A stretch of 64,000 nucleotides of DNA from Aphelocoma coerulescens (lineage: Eukaryota > Chordata > Aves > Passeriformes > Corvidae). Shown in pieces: positions 1-11,725 of this stretch (position 1 is the first letter of the stretch; the number at the start of each line of letters is the position of its first letter). Location: NCBI RefSeq assembly GCF_041296385.1, contig NC_091018.1, positions 3,603,501 through 3,667,500 of the forward strand, written 5' to 3'. The position numbers were made by a program, and so were the translations under genes. The notes below the pieces were generated by a model, which saw only the letters and a program-made list of their open reading frames with translations, ran no database searches and was not told where the DNA came from.

Positions 1-156
1 GTTGGCATTTTAAATACCAATTTTATATTTTAGAAACTAATTCATGCAACAAGCTTCTCTTAAATGAAACACTTCAGTGCCCAGGTGCTGCTTTCATGAT
101 TGTTTAATATTTTACCTGTATATTTGCATGTACAGCAATGTGCATATACAACATAC

Positions 157-417
157 ATAGTTTTGTATTAACTCATAGCAAGACTTGCTAAACTTTGTTA
201 AAAGAACTTTGTGGATTTGCTGAGCTTCCTTATGTTCAGGCATTGCTTTCCTGAGTCCCTCACTCTGCCAGAAACTCCCAACACAATGAGAGAGAAGAAA
301 CTGTTGATAGGTCAGCTTCAAATTGTATGCTGTTTTGCAAATATCTGTGTAGGCAATCTTTTCTTTTGAGAAAGAAATTAAAAATCCATACAGCAATGTA
401 GCTGAAGCTGATAACTT
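157..417 (-). CDS. candidate internal coding exon, unidentified gene
   Basis: On the minus strand a T-run plus AAAGTCAG makes a plausible 3' splice site just before position 417, and a GTATGT donor follows position 157. Between them lie 261 bases (87 codons) with no stop, in phase 0 at both ends. The translation is mixed in composition, not low-complexity: it includes the stretches YGFLISFSKEK, TYQQFLLSHC and KAMPEHKEAQQIHK. I do not recognise a protein family, domain or signal peptide. Open frames of this size occur by chance in this DNA, so the splice signals and symmetric phase are the only real support. It could be the first visible exon of a gene that continues left of the window, or a coincidence. 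Confidence 0.25.
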
Positions 418-789
418 CTGACTTTAAAAAAAAGGTGCTGGCTGAGGATGAAGGTAGATCAAAGGAGCTCAGGCCAATAATCAGCACATGGACTTCAATC
501 TAGAAAGCACAATTTATTTTTTTTTCCAAAATATCCCATTTACCCAGTTTGAGGTTTTTAAAGAAATAAATAATATAGAGTTTTGTATAATATATCTCTG
601 TAACAAATTACCACATTTTTATACTATCTACTTTTAAGTTCTGATTCCCATTTCTGTTCTTCTAAGCATCATTTATTTAACAAAAGGAGCTCACATAATG
701 ATCTTGGTTTCATCTTTGAAGCTGACATATCTTCTTACCATCTAATGAAACATAATATTCTCTTTATCACCTATTCTCTTTTTCCCCAG

Positions 790-950
790 TGCAGCTCGCG
801 GCAGTTTTGTTTTATCAGAAATCAGCTAGCAACATGACTTGCAATGAGCTCTGGAAAACTTTCAGTGATCCCAACAAAAAGCAGGAGATCAATGGGCAGT
901 CCCAGAGATTCCCTTCAAAGGAACAATGGGTGTGCAAACCGAGCCTGTAA
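790..950 (+). CDS. candidate terminal exon, unidentified
   Basis: A strong pyrimidine-rich acceptor (TCTCTTTTTCCCCAG) ends at 789. The frame that starts with two bases of a split codon stays open for 52 codons to a TAA at 948-950. The peptide is lysine- and serine-rich (it contains NELWKTFSDPNKK) and has no recognisable domain. The start of the segment is slightly CpG-bearing (CTCGCGG). A 52-codon open frame is easily a chance event. The splice site is the main support, and no upstream partner exon is visible. Confidence 0.15.
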
Positions 951-3900
951 CAGCTGCGCTTCCTCAAACCGCGGGGGTTTGGATGAAACAAAACAAATCA
1001 CTTCCCCTAAAGTTCAGCACTGATTAGCAGAGATGTCTGTGCTCGGGGGGCACTGCCTGGCTTCAGGAGCTGCTCTTCGGGAAGTGACAAAGAGATCTTG
1101 CTGTTGCTTCTTAAGAGACATCCAGTGAAGTGTCTCAGAATAAGAGCAGAAGCAGTCCTCAGTCACGTTCAGAGAGAGATTGTGATCAGAAATTATTCTG
1201 ATTGGGGTGAATCTAGGATCTGGATTTAAGTTTTCCTTAAGACATCAACAGTGACACAAAATTTAACAACAAGACAAGTCACCTCTTTGGTATTCCTTTA
1301 AAAGAGCATTGTGACAGGTTTTCAGGGATCTTTGCTAATTACAGATCACTAATTTTTCCTTGGATGAAGAAAAACTAAAAATATTTGAATACAGAACTCA
1401 AAATAGAGTTGGCTGTGTCCTAGCTGTTGGTACAATATAGTTGCTTATGATATTAATTAATGCAAAAGAAAGAATAACTTAGGTGGGCAGTAAAGGCAGA
1501 AGAAATTGCTGAACTTTCAGAAAGTCTCTTTGTCTATTTGATATAACTTTTTATCTCAAAAAGTCTCTTCCTGGGGTGAGCTTTTCATTTTTTGTTATCT
1601 AAGTTTCACCAGACTTCTATAATTTAAGTTGCAGTCTCAGTCTCACCACCATTATCTGAACTCACTTTGATAGAAATGCAGAAATAATGTTACAGTGAAT
1701 CACTTAAATCCAGTGAATGTATTTATGTGTTTTAGAAGATTCAGAGGAAGATGGGCAGAGGAGAAAAAGGAGGAACTGTGCACAGAGAAACATTCTGGTT
1801 TGGGCCAAAGGTGCCCCATTTCTCCAGGTCTGTGTGCTGTGATTGGTGTATCTGTGCCTCAGTGGCCATAATTTGTGTAGTGATGAATGCAGGAACAACT
1901 GGAAGAGAACAGATGGTGCCCCTGTTCATCTGGATTTTCTTCCAAACAAGATCTTGTAAGTCTCTTGCACCAGATTCTGTTGCTTATCTTTCCATTTTGA
2001 ATCTTATTCAACTCTAAAACTCTCATTACATTTGATTCAGAGAAACATCATCAGTGTAAAAAAAAAAAAAAAAAAATCACGATTATTTCTGCAATCTGTT
2101 AAGTTTTTCTTACAGAGTTACATTAGTATTTTAATATTTTATTCATCTACAGACTTCTCACTTATATCTCTTGGTGAACAGCATGCAACTCCCAGCATCA
2201 TTCATTCCTTTACTTAATTTTTCCTGCTGTTTCAGAACTTTATGTTCAACTGGGTTGTAAATGTAGCTGAAATAGAAATGCTGAAAACATTTTAGTTCGA
2301 AAGAACAGCTCTGCACTCTGATTATTTAAAAATCTCCCCATTCTCCTAAGTTTCAAGAACATATGGCAATTCATCCATGATTATTTTTGCTAAAAATGAT
2401 TTTAATTTAATGAGTCAATGAAATTAAACATTTCTTTTTCTGGCAGCTGGCTCTCTCACAATTCAAGGTCACTGCACAGCGTTGACATAATTGCACATCC
2501 AGTCTGTCCATGTTCTACAGGTGTCAGTGGTGTTGAAAATAAACACTAATTACATATTTTAATGGGTAGCAGAAGTCATATTCAAAAGCAAAACCAGTGG
2601 AAACAATGACAAGCTTATTCAAAGTCACTTTTGGGATATCAAGTCCTTCTACTTTGAGGAAAGCACATTTTCCTTATTATTACTGTGTGCATCTCTTCGA
2701 ATCTTGTGATGAATCTATTTGTTCATTAATTGCTTGACATCATTAAGACTTAAGTGATTCCTAATGATTCATAGCTGAGCTTTCAGCTGGAATATTTCAA
2801 CAACAAGACTCAGAACACAAATCCCAAACCCTCCAAATAGCATTTAATTTGATAAATCCAGGGGTTATAGTGTGAAAGGAAAACTCTAATAGCTCTAATA
2901 CGATCAAAAGAAGGGAAAGAAACTAATACAAAAAATGAGAAAACCAAGAGATTCAAACTTTACTTAGTTTAGAGTCTAAAGGTCAGGAAAATGGTATGAT
3001 TTCTGGAGCTGATGTGCTGCCAAGTGCCTGAGAGGAAAAAAAGTCACTAAGCAACACAAACCTTGAGATTAAAGAAAAATATATATATATTTTTAAAAAT
3101 CCAGCAGTCCTGAAGGATGGAACAGTGTTGCCCTGAGGTAGCTCTGCCACACTTGGAAGGAATTTATGGCATAAAAATGCCCTTGTAGTGCAAGCCAGCT
3201 TTGTTATGTGCCATATCCCTCTAATCACATCAACAGGACCAGCTCTTCCAGCAGCAGGACTGGAGGGCAAGAACAGCGTGTGAAATTAAAGCCAGTGGCA
3301 AAACTGTGGGGTGGTCTGGACTCTGCTCCTCTGCATCTACGAGATAGCCATAATGAGAGAGAGGAATGTGTCCTGTTCTCCTCTGCACCACTCCCCAGGA
3401 AGGTTTTGATAGATTAAATACTCAATAGAAGGTACCTACACAAAAATTCTGGCAGCATCTAAGGCTGGGTTTGCTGCTGCACTGATTTCAGTAACACACA
3501 ATCATCTCTCAGCAAAAAAATGTGGGTCTATATTGGAGGGCACTTGGCCTTTTTTATGTAGAGTGACATGTAAATCCTTGCAAACACACAAGCCTTGAAA
3601 GAACTCATGTGGAAATTGAAACAAAAGTGAGGGATCTGGAGCCAATAAAAAAAAGAAGACTCTAAACTTGAGAAGAGCTTTTCCTACAATATTTCTTTTA
3701 AAGTAAAAACAAACAAAAAAAAAAGGCAGTTGTTTGCTTTTTTCCTCAGATGGTGAGAGAGTTTTGTTTTTAAATAAGATGTCATTTTCAACTAGGAAAA
3801 CATAAATATTGAATTTAATTGTAACAGCTGTCATTTTCATCTGATATTCGTCTTGTCAGCCATTCTGCTCGCTACTGTAGTTATCTCTGTTTAGCTAACA

Positions 3901-4496
3901 CGTTTCTCTTTTGTGCATTCAAAATGTATAACATTAGAAAGGATTGATGAATATTTTTTTCACATCTGTTATTGGAAAAAGTGTTTTTTTTTTTTTACTT
4001 TGAGGACTGGGGAGTCTCACTTTGAGTGCAGGGGGAGAGTTTATTCTTTGTTCTCATATTTGAAGTGCAGGATATTGACTATGATTTTTTCATCTTAAGG
4101 CCTCAGAGTTGGTGGGCTGAGATTAGAATTTGGTTCCACAAAATTCTGTGCTGACAAATGAGTCCATTAAATACTGAAACATTATTTAATTAATTGCCCT
4201 TTGCTGCTCATTCCATAGTTAAAATTCTAAGCCTTTGTAACAAATGGATAACTCACAGTAAGGACTTGGTATTGAATTTGGCTCCAGTTTCCAAAGCACT
4301 TCAGTGTTATTTTTTTTAAGTTATATAATCTAATGTATATTTTATTAATATAGCCTTTATTTGAAAACTGGGCTTTTCAAAGGAATGATATGCTGTGTTG
4401 AGCTTCAGAGGTACTTAGAGGTCTCAGATAAATTGTGAATTATCTCTGTAGTAACACATTGAGCCTTTTCCTTGCAGAGAGGCTTTGATCCCAGCC

Positions 4497-4498
<2 letters not shown>
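951..4498. other. unique AT-rich sequence, no gene seen
   Basis: I see no repeat family, RNA gene or convincing coding segment here apart from a 19-A run at 2058-2076. The open frames at 1751-2017 (plus) and 3502-3840 (minus) lack splice or composition support. The first ~150 bases (to about 1100) are richer in GC and CpG than the rest. Confidence 0.5.
2058..2076 (+). repeat. poly(A) homopolymer
   Basis: Nineteen A in a row. No retroposed body could be recognised upstream of it, so it is listed only as a simple repeat. Confidence 0.9.

Positions 4499-4528
<30 letters not shown>
4499..4528. repeat. poly(T) homopolymer, 30 bases
   Basis: Thirty T in a row. It might be the poly(A) tail of a minus-strand retrocopy, but the flank to its right shows no polyadenylation signal on the minus strand and no gene-like sequence. 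Confidence 0.9.
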
Positions 4529-4532
<4 letters not shown>

Positions 4533-5059
4533 ACTATGTAACCATCTGAACTTCCAGAGTCCTACAATCAAATAAGTACTAAATTCTCTGGTTGAAATTT
4601 TGTTGTGAAAGAGATTCCATTAAAAATCAGAGCCTTGTCATATTTGTATGAGCTATATTCCTTTAGCTCTGGCTATTGCATAGTAGTTTGTATTCTGCTG
4701 GGAAGGTCTGGGATAACATTTGTATTGGCAAAATTTCCTGCTTTGCAATCTCTGTCGAAAGTGGGGACATTTCACAATGAAAGACATTTTGGGTTTAGGT
4801 AGAAGGCATTATCCTTTTCCAGACCACTGCAATGACATTTTCTATTTTATGTATATCCATAACTGGAGCTATCCCCAAAGCCTGGGTCCTCTGCTCTTGC
4901 TGGTGGCATTTTGTGTGGTGTTTGGGTTTTTTTTTGGTATGACTCCCCTTTCTGGGTCCAAGAATCCTCAATGTGTGGGGTGTTCCCAAAACATCCATTT
5001 GACTCCCACAAAATATCTTTCCTCAGATTTCTCAATGTAATGTAAAATTCAGAATCCTG

Positions 5060-5194
5060 AACCTGGCAGGGATCCAGAAGTATTTGGGCAGCACTCTCAG
5101 GCACGTGGTGGGGACTCCAGGGGCTGTCCTGCCTGGGGCCAGGGGATGGACTTCGATCCCAATGCACCCCTTCCCACTCAGGATATTCTGTGAC
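5060..5194 (+). mobile_element. CR1 non-LTR retrotransposon, 3' end fragment
   Basis: The segment matches the 3' untranslated end of avian CR1 elements. It has the GCACTCTCAGGCAC motif, the ...GGGGCCAGGGGATGGACT... block, then CCCTTCCCACTCAGGATATT and the terminal ATTCTGTGA-type octamer unit. CR1 elements copy by target-primed reverse transcription and are usually cut short at the 5' end, as here: only the last ~135 bases remain. The tail type (ACTCAGGATATTCTGTGA) is the same one carried by the SINE at 51.8 kb. It has several mismatches to what I recall as consensus, so it is not a recent insertion. Confidence 0.85.
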
Positions 5195-8100
5195 AATATC
5201 TTGTGGTCTGGCTGCTGTGACATGAAGGGCCTCATGTGGTTTTATGATGTGCTGCAAGGAGTAAGTGTGTGCTGCAAGCCAAGTGGTGCAGGTGGGCTTG
5301 GCTCTGCCTGTGGTGGGTGACAGCAGATCCTGGAACTCTCGGTGGTTTGTGCCTGGTTGCCTCCAGAGCAGTTTGAGTATGGGCTACCACATTTGCAGGT
5401 TGATTGATCAGAGGTTTAGGGTCAGTAGTAAAGTGGATCAGCTTGGTGAAATATGCACAGATGACACCACAAGGCTGAGCTTCACCTTAACCTATGTGGA
5501 GCATCCACTGCACTCGAACAAGGTTTGCAAATGCCATCATTGGGATTATGACAGACTGGTTCCTCCAGGCTCATTCTTGCCTAGGCAGGGTCAAGCAGAC
5601 CCTAATCCCTCATTAAACATCCCTCCTAGGAAAACATGGGAGAGTAATTAAATATACAGAGCAGATTTCATAAATCTCTTTTCTTAGGAAAGTGCAAAGT
5701 TTATTTATTAGGAACGCAGCTCTCCGTTCCTTACGTGCACCCAGCAGGAGTCTGTACCACAAAGGGGCTAGAGTGTAATTTTGTGTTGCAAAGTATTTTA
5801 AGCAGGGACACAGAATTTGGTAGTTTCACACTTACAAAGGCAGCTAACAGCCTTGCAAAAGAATCTCATTGGCAAAACAATTGATTTCTAACTTCTGGAG
5901 CAGAGAACCTTCCCTGCCTAGATCATGTACAATAAAACTGACATCTGAGGGTAGAGCAAAAATATGCTCAGCTTTCCTAATCCCTTGGAGGCTTGTAAAA
6001 TTACTGTCTGAGAACTATAATGAGAATGGGATAATTTGTGACATTTCCCTCTGCTGTTAGAAGGTATTGATTTTATGACATTTTCATTTCTTATTATGTA
6101 TTACGAGCATAAGACATCCGAATGTTAATATCAGATGCACAGAATAAACAAGGATGGTGCCAGGTAGCACTTTATTTATTTCAATTATTTTTCAGTTTTA
6201 TGCTGTAGCTATTTTACCAAATCCCTGCAGGCTGTTAGCAGATAAACAATCACTCCTAAACTCTGAGAATTCAGAATTAGAGGAGGCAGCCCATACATAA
6301 ACTTATTTCTTCCATGAAGTCTACCAGCCAAGAGAGATAACTTATCATCACCATGCTGAGTTTTGACCTCCCCTGTTTTATGTAAGATATTCAATTTTTC
6401 AGCCACATTGTCTGTCTAATTTAGACTGTTAATGCCTTGGGGTTGTTGTCATCTGCCTCCTGACATGGGAGAGAGTTGCTGCAAATGCTAATGCACTCAC
6501 AATAGGTCCAACAGTGCCACTGGTGTTCAGCCCTGCTGCATCTTACCTGTCAGGTCTTTCTGAAGGTTAAATTCCCTCTCCAAGTGGGACAACCACCAGG
6601 ATAAGGCTATGGAGAAGCTATCTCATCAAGACTATCTTGGAATTCTTCAAGTTTTGTTTGACCTCTTAGCCATAGAATAGTGCAGTCCTATAAGCAGCTT
6701 TGCTCACAGCTGTGTCTGGGATCACTGCAAATACATATTTTGGGTTTCTGGTGAGATCTGTGTGTCTCTCCTCTGTCCATCATGTCACAATGATGAGTTG
6801 CACCCAAGGAGTGCAAGAGAAGGGTGTGCAGATCAAGGAGTTCTGGCAAAACCCTTGGGAGGCTGAAATGTATATTGCTGAAAAGAGAGACAGGGAATGA
6901 ATGAAAATCTGCCAGAGAGAGGCACTGCCCGGGCTCGGCTGTGGCAGTGCAGTTATGCTCTCAGTAAATGCATGGCAGGAGAGTACTCACCACACCCAAG
7001 GTGCTACAGAATCCTGGTTTTGTGCCAGCACATAAGAGAAGCATTTATAATATCTGTGTTCAAGGCCAGCTTGGGTGGAGCTCTGAGCACCCTGCTCTGG
7101 GCTCCCATTGGCACATCCATCTCTGGATGCTGGGGACATGAGCAGTGTGAGCAGAAATATATTTTCTCCTTGGCCATCTGCATTTAAATTGATGCATTAT
7201 ATGAAAGAGCACAAGCTGACCCAGGACACAAAAAAGTTATCCTACAGTTGGTGTGGATAGAACGGATTTCAAGGGCTTGTTTGTTTTTTCTGTTGGGTTT
7301 GGTTGGGATATTTTCATTTTGCTGTAGGGGAATTCATAGTGAGTGGATAATATTTTACAAAAGTAAGAACTGAGGAGTAAAGAAAAAGAAATTGCTATTT
7401 TTATGCCTTGTGAAGTTGACTAAGTTATAGATATTGTACGTGAGCTATATTTATATCAAATTTATAGAGAGCTTTCTCACAGAGCAGGGTAGTGAAGAGA
7501 AGGGAAAAACAATATCATAATAGGGTCAGAGCATGAGAGAATAACTGAATTGTTCAGAAAATAAAGACACACTGGGATCACAAAAACTGGGATATCAGAA
7601 ACATTCAAAATACCATTCACAAAGTATCAGTCCCTTGTGGGGACTTTAAATGACCCAAGCTGACTTTGTCTGAAATACAGCTTTTATAAAGAAAATGCTA
7701 GAACCAGGGAAAAACTTTCCTTGGATCCTTTAACAATAAGGTCTGAAAATACAATGTTATTGAAATTCTTTTTATGTCTACTTCAGAAACAAAATCATTT
7801 TGGTTTTCTTTAAAGAAAAGGATTGTGTAGATTTTATCTGACTTACACAGTGTAATCATATTTATATCATAATTTTCTGGTTTGTAACAATACCCTTGTA
7901 AATATTCAGTTCTCTTTCAATATAAATACTTCTATTTCTGGGGGTCACAATTTGATGTGAGTGCAAATTACTTTAAGCAGCAGGGGGCCAAGCCATAGAT
8001 ATGTATTCAGATTTGGACCCAGCTACTAAAGTAGAATATTTAAATGTTCAGAGGGAGTTTTCATGTTGTTATGGAGCTGGAGAACAAAAACCATCAAACA

Positions 8101-11100
8101 CGCACAAATTCCACATTGTGCTTTCAGAAGGAGACACAAAGAGAGAAAAAGAAGGCAAGAGAAAGAAAGGAAGAGAAGAAATAATGTTTATGTGCATTTC
8201 TTAGCTGGAATTTCTCTCTAATACCACAGTGCTCAGTTTGAGCTTGTCTTGAATACGCTCAGCAAGGAATATTTGATTCTTATAATTTTAGCCTAATGTT
8301 GTTGTTTCCTTCCTACGTGGGGAATGTAAATATCCACTCTTTGGGCTGGACCTTACCCTTGTCTGTTCAAGGGGTTTGCCTGCACATCCCTCTGTGTTCT
8401 CTCCACAGACATTTGTAGCAATCAGAAAGACCTTTGCCAAAATCTCAAAGAATTGCTGAGAGTTCCATTAGGAAAAGTTGCCAGGACTGGGGGGGGGGTT
8501 GAGGGGAGAACAACAGATGAGCCACTTATCATTCCAGTGGAGAAAAACCTAATGGGCATTCCTAGTCCTTCACCAGTGGAGAATCCACAGAGGAAACTTG
8601 CAGCTGCCTGGTGATGGGAAAAACATTGATTAATTAATGCCCTTCTGCATTAATTGATATTGCAGCAATCCAGGCATCAACCATTTCTACCTCCCTTCTG
8701 TGATGTCTTTCTGTATCAGACACATGTGCAGCTATGCTCCCATGGATAGTGGGAATAGCAGGAACTTCTGCCATGACTCTACTGGAAAACTCCCATTTGC
8801 CCCCAAAATGCATTCAGAGGAATTTCCACTCTTTAAAGATGCTCAGTTCTGCATGGCTGGTTCCTGGTAGGAATTACCAGAAGGAGTTTTCCAGAGAATC
8901 CCTCTTTAGTGGGAGGTTGATTGACCAGATCTCTTTTCAGTTACTGTGAGACTCTGATGTGGAATTTAAAAGTTTCAAATACAGAGATATAAACCAAAAC
9001 TCAAACAAGTGGAAAGCAGTGCTTAGTATAGAATAAAACCCAAATTCATAGATATTATCAAAATAACTAATACTACTAAAGCATTATCACTATTCCTCTC
9101 ATCAAGAAGGAATGGAAGTAAATCCTGCAAAAAGAGCAGCCTGGGCTCTCTGGGTGTGGAACTCAGAGGTGGTAAAGAGGAAGCAAAGACGAAGGTTTTT
9201 ATGAAAATAGCACCTATTGGAACATCAATATGTCAAAGCAGAACAAGAAAATGGTTTCCTCCGATGGTAAAAGGAAAAAAGCTTTGCCTAAAAAAGTGTG
9301 AGAGGAAAGCAGGGGGTAGAAGAAAGTGGATTTGGAAGATATTTACCACCTTAGATGATTTCAGCAAGCCAGCCTTTTAGCTCTAGCTGTCTTGAGTATT
9401 TGAAACTAAATGTTTTGTGCAGGAAATGAAAATAGGTTGATTAAGCTTATTCTCATTCTCCCGCCATGCATCCCGTGTGTCACTGTGACACCCTGTGATG
9501 GAGAGCTGCTACAACGCACAGGTAATAGATGGGAAATTGTTTCAGGCCCTGGTGCTTCTGGTGTCTGATTATGATCTAGGTTAGCAATCACAGAAATTGC
9601 TGCTGAGAGTCATCTGCAGCTCACCCATCCCCTCAGCTGCTTGCTGAAGTCGGGGGGTCTGTGTGCTGCAGCAAGGCATGAGCCATAAAGGAGCTATTTA
9701 TAATGAACTCCTGCAGATGAGGCTTATTTCTCGAACTCCTTCACGTGGATTATGGCTTGTGAAGACAGGGAAGAAGAGTTAAACTGGAGTGTTATGTAAG
9801 CCACTGTCTGCCCAGGACATGTGGCACAATTTCTTGTTGGACGCAGATGCTGTCGGAGCAGCACCCAGCGCCCACAAAGACACTGCCAGTTGTGTGCTGA
9901 CATTACAGGCAGGGCATAATTAGTCACTCTAGATCTACTTTCACTTCATTTTGGCAATTAGGGGGTTGAACAAGAGAAGGCTGTGGAGGAACTTGACTGC
10001 TTCAGTTGGAAGGCAGCTGAGAATTGAGGAGTGTGTGTTCCTTGGCACCTCTTCCGAGTTCGGTTTAAACTCAACTGGCACTGAACTAACAGGTTTGCTG
10101 GAGGATTTCATCACAGATATGCTGAAGTGTCTGCTGTAAATTGAAGTAGGTTAAATGTATTAGAATTTAAGAATTCCACAAAGTTTCATTTCAATAATTT
10201 AGAAAATATAGTGTTATCATTTGTGTGCAATATTTATGGTAGTGTGTCATGTGAATGAGGAAAGGAGAGGAAAAAATCCAGACCCTGAGAACATTATGGA
10301 AATTATTCTTTGCAGATATTGTCATCTTTGTCTTCTATACCAAACTCTATTTGCATGACCTAATATTATTATACTAATCAGAGCAAACCCTCCCCAGAGA
10401 TGAAATGCTGCATGGCTCAGTCTCTTACTGAGGAGATTGCAAACTGAGAAGCTTTCACTGCACATATTTCACGTGTTAACATCCCAAATCCCAGCATCCT
10501 TTTCATTATGGGATTTTCTCACTGTGTCTATGTAGTATTAAATATCTTTCATTCCTATTTGTCTTCTAGCTGAAATGAGATGTTACCTAGAAACTTAGAG
10601 GCTGATTGTCTACCTCCCTACTGACAGATGCAGTGACTAAGTAAAGGGAATAAATCTTTTTTTCTAGCTCTTTAATTAAATATCTACAGCTATTTGAACC
10701 CTGGGAAGCAACTAAAATGTTTCCCATAATGATAAAGACTGAGCAAGATCTATTTCTCCTGACTTTGATTTCTATTTTTTTTCTTTATTTTTTTTCCTAA
10801 ATTCAAGTTATTACAGCAGAAATTGTTCATATAAACAACTTTAGATAATGGGGTTTTTAAGACACCTTCTGGGTGACTTCCTGAAATTAAATTAAGACTA
10901 CGAAGAGTATAATTTGGATTTCACAGAACATATTTTGCTACCACTCCAATTATTTACTTCAACTTGTTCCGGCCTGTTTATGTAAATATAAATTCACAAA
11001 TATTTGAAAGCAACATGTAATAAGGAGAAACAAGAAGTCAAAAATATCTTTATTCAGGTCCCTTTCAGGAAAGGTATAACAGCTTCTTATTGTCCATAAT

Positions 11101-11656
11101 TTGAGTTTTAGACAGAAGGCTTGAAATAGCTGAAAAATGTTAATGGTCATTAACATTTAATGTTAACTTATATCTTAAGATATATTTTTTCTGTAATTAA
11201 GTTCTAATCTCAAAGACAATCAATTCTGACATATGTACATACACATGGGAGATTCCCAGTAGTTAAAAAGTGTATTAATGCTTATTTAACACTTTTATAA
11301 AATGGATACATTTGTGCATCCACATCAGTTTTTAATTCCTTCCTGAGATGGTTTCATTCAAGCTCTCATCAAAGACAGGCACACATGAAACCAATGTAGT
11401 TTTTATTTCTCTGTCCATTGATATTTAAACAGTTTTCATTCAGACATGAGAAAATAGCTATTTTATGGGCAATATGCTCCCATGATTCTGATGCCCACAG
11501 AACAATTGTGTTTTAATTAAGAGGCAGGATGATTTTCCTGAATTCTGCTTTCAGTGTCTCTCTCATTTGTAGAGAAGCTTTTCTTTGCTGATGCACTGAC
11601 TCAGAGAAGCAGACCCCACCCTCTGAGTAGAAGTTCTAGTTAAATCTGATACTATT
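5195..11656. other. unique sequence, weak exon-like and regulatory-like patches only
   Basis: No repeat family is recognised here. A minus-strand segment at 6218-6415 is open for 66 codons between an AG and a GTAAAA, but its acceptor lacks a pyrimidine tract. The stretch 9600-9930 keeps several CpGs and has a CTATTTATAA-like site. An ATTTGCAT octamer lies at 10349-10356. A nine-G run lies near 8490. The 128-codon plus frame at 5265-5651 has no supporting signal. Confidence 0.45.
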
Positions 11657-11725
11657 AAAAAAAAAAAACAAACAACAAACAACCAAAAAAAAAAAAAAAC
11701 CTAAGAAAACAACCAAACCACCCCA
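11657..11725 (+). repeat. A-rich tract with C interruptions
   Basis: Long A runs are broken by single C or CC, giving repeated CAAA and ACAAAC words. The composition is the same as the tracts at 20.6 kb and 56.3 kb. Confidence 0.85.

Noticed and set aside
4499..4528. Poly(T) run as the tail of a minus-strand processed pseudogene
   Set aside because: There is no polyadenylation signal, no gene-like body and no flanking duplication.
5265..5651. 128-codon plus frame containing GATGACACCA, which recalls the CR1 reverse transcriptase ADDTKL region
   Set aside because: The surrounding bases do not follow CR1, and the frame of the motif does not fit the open frame.
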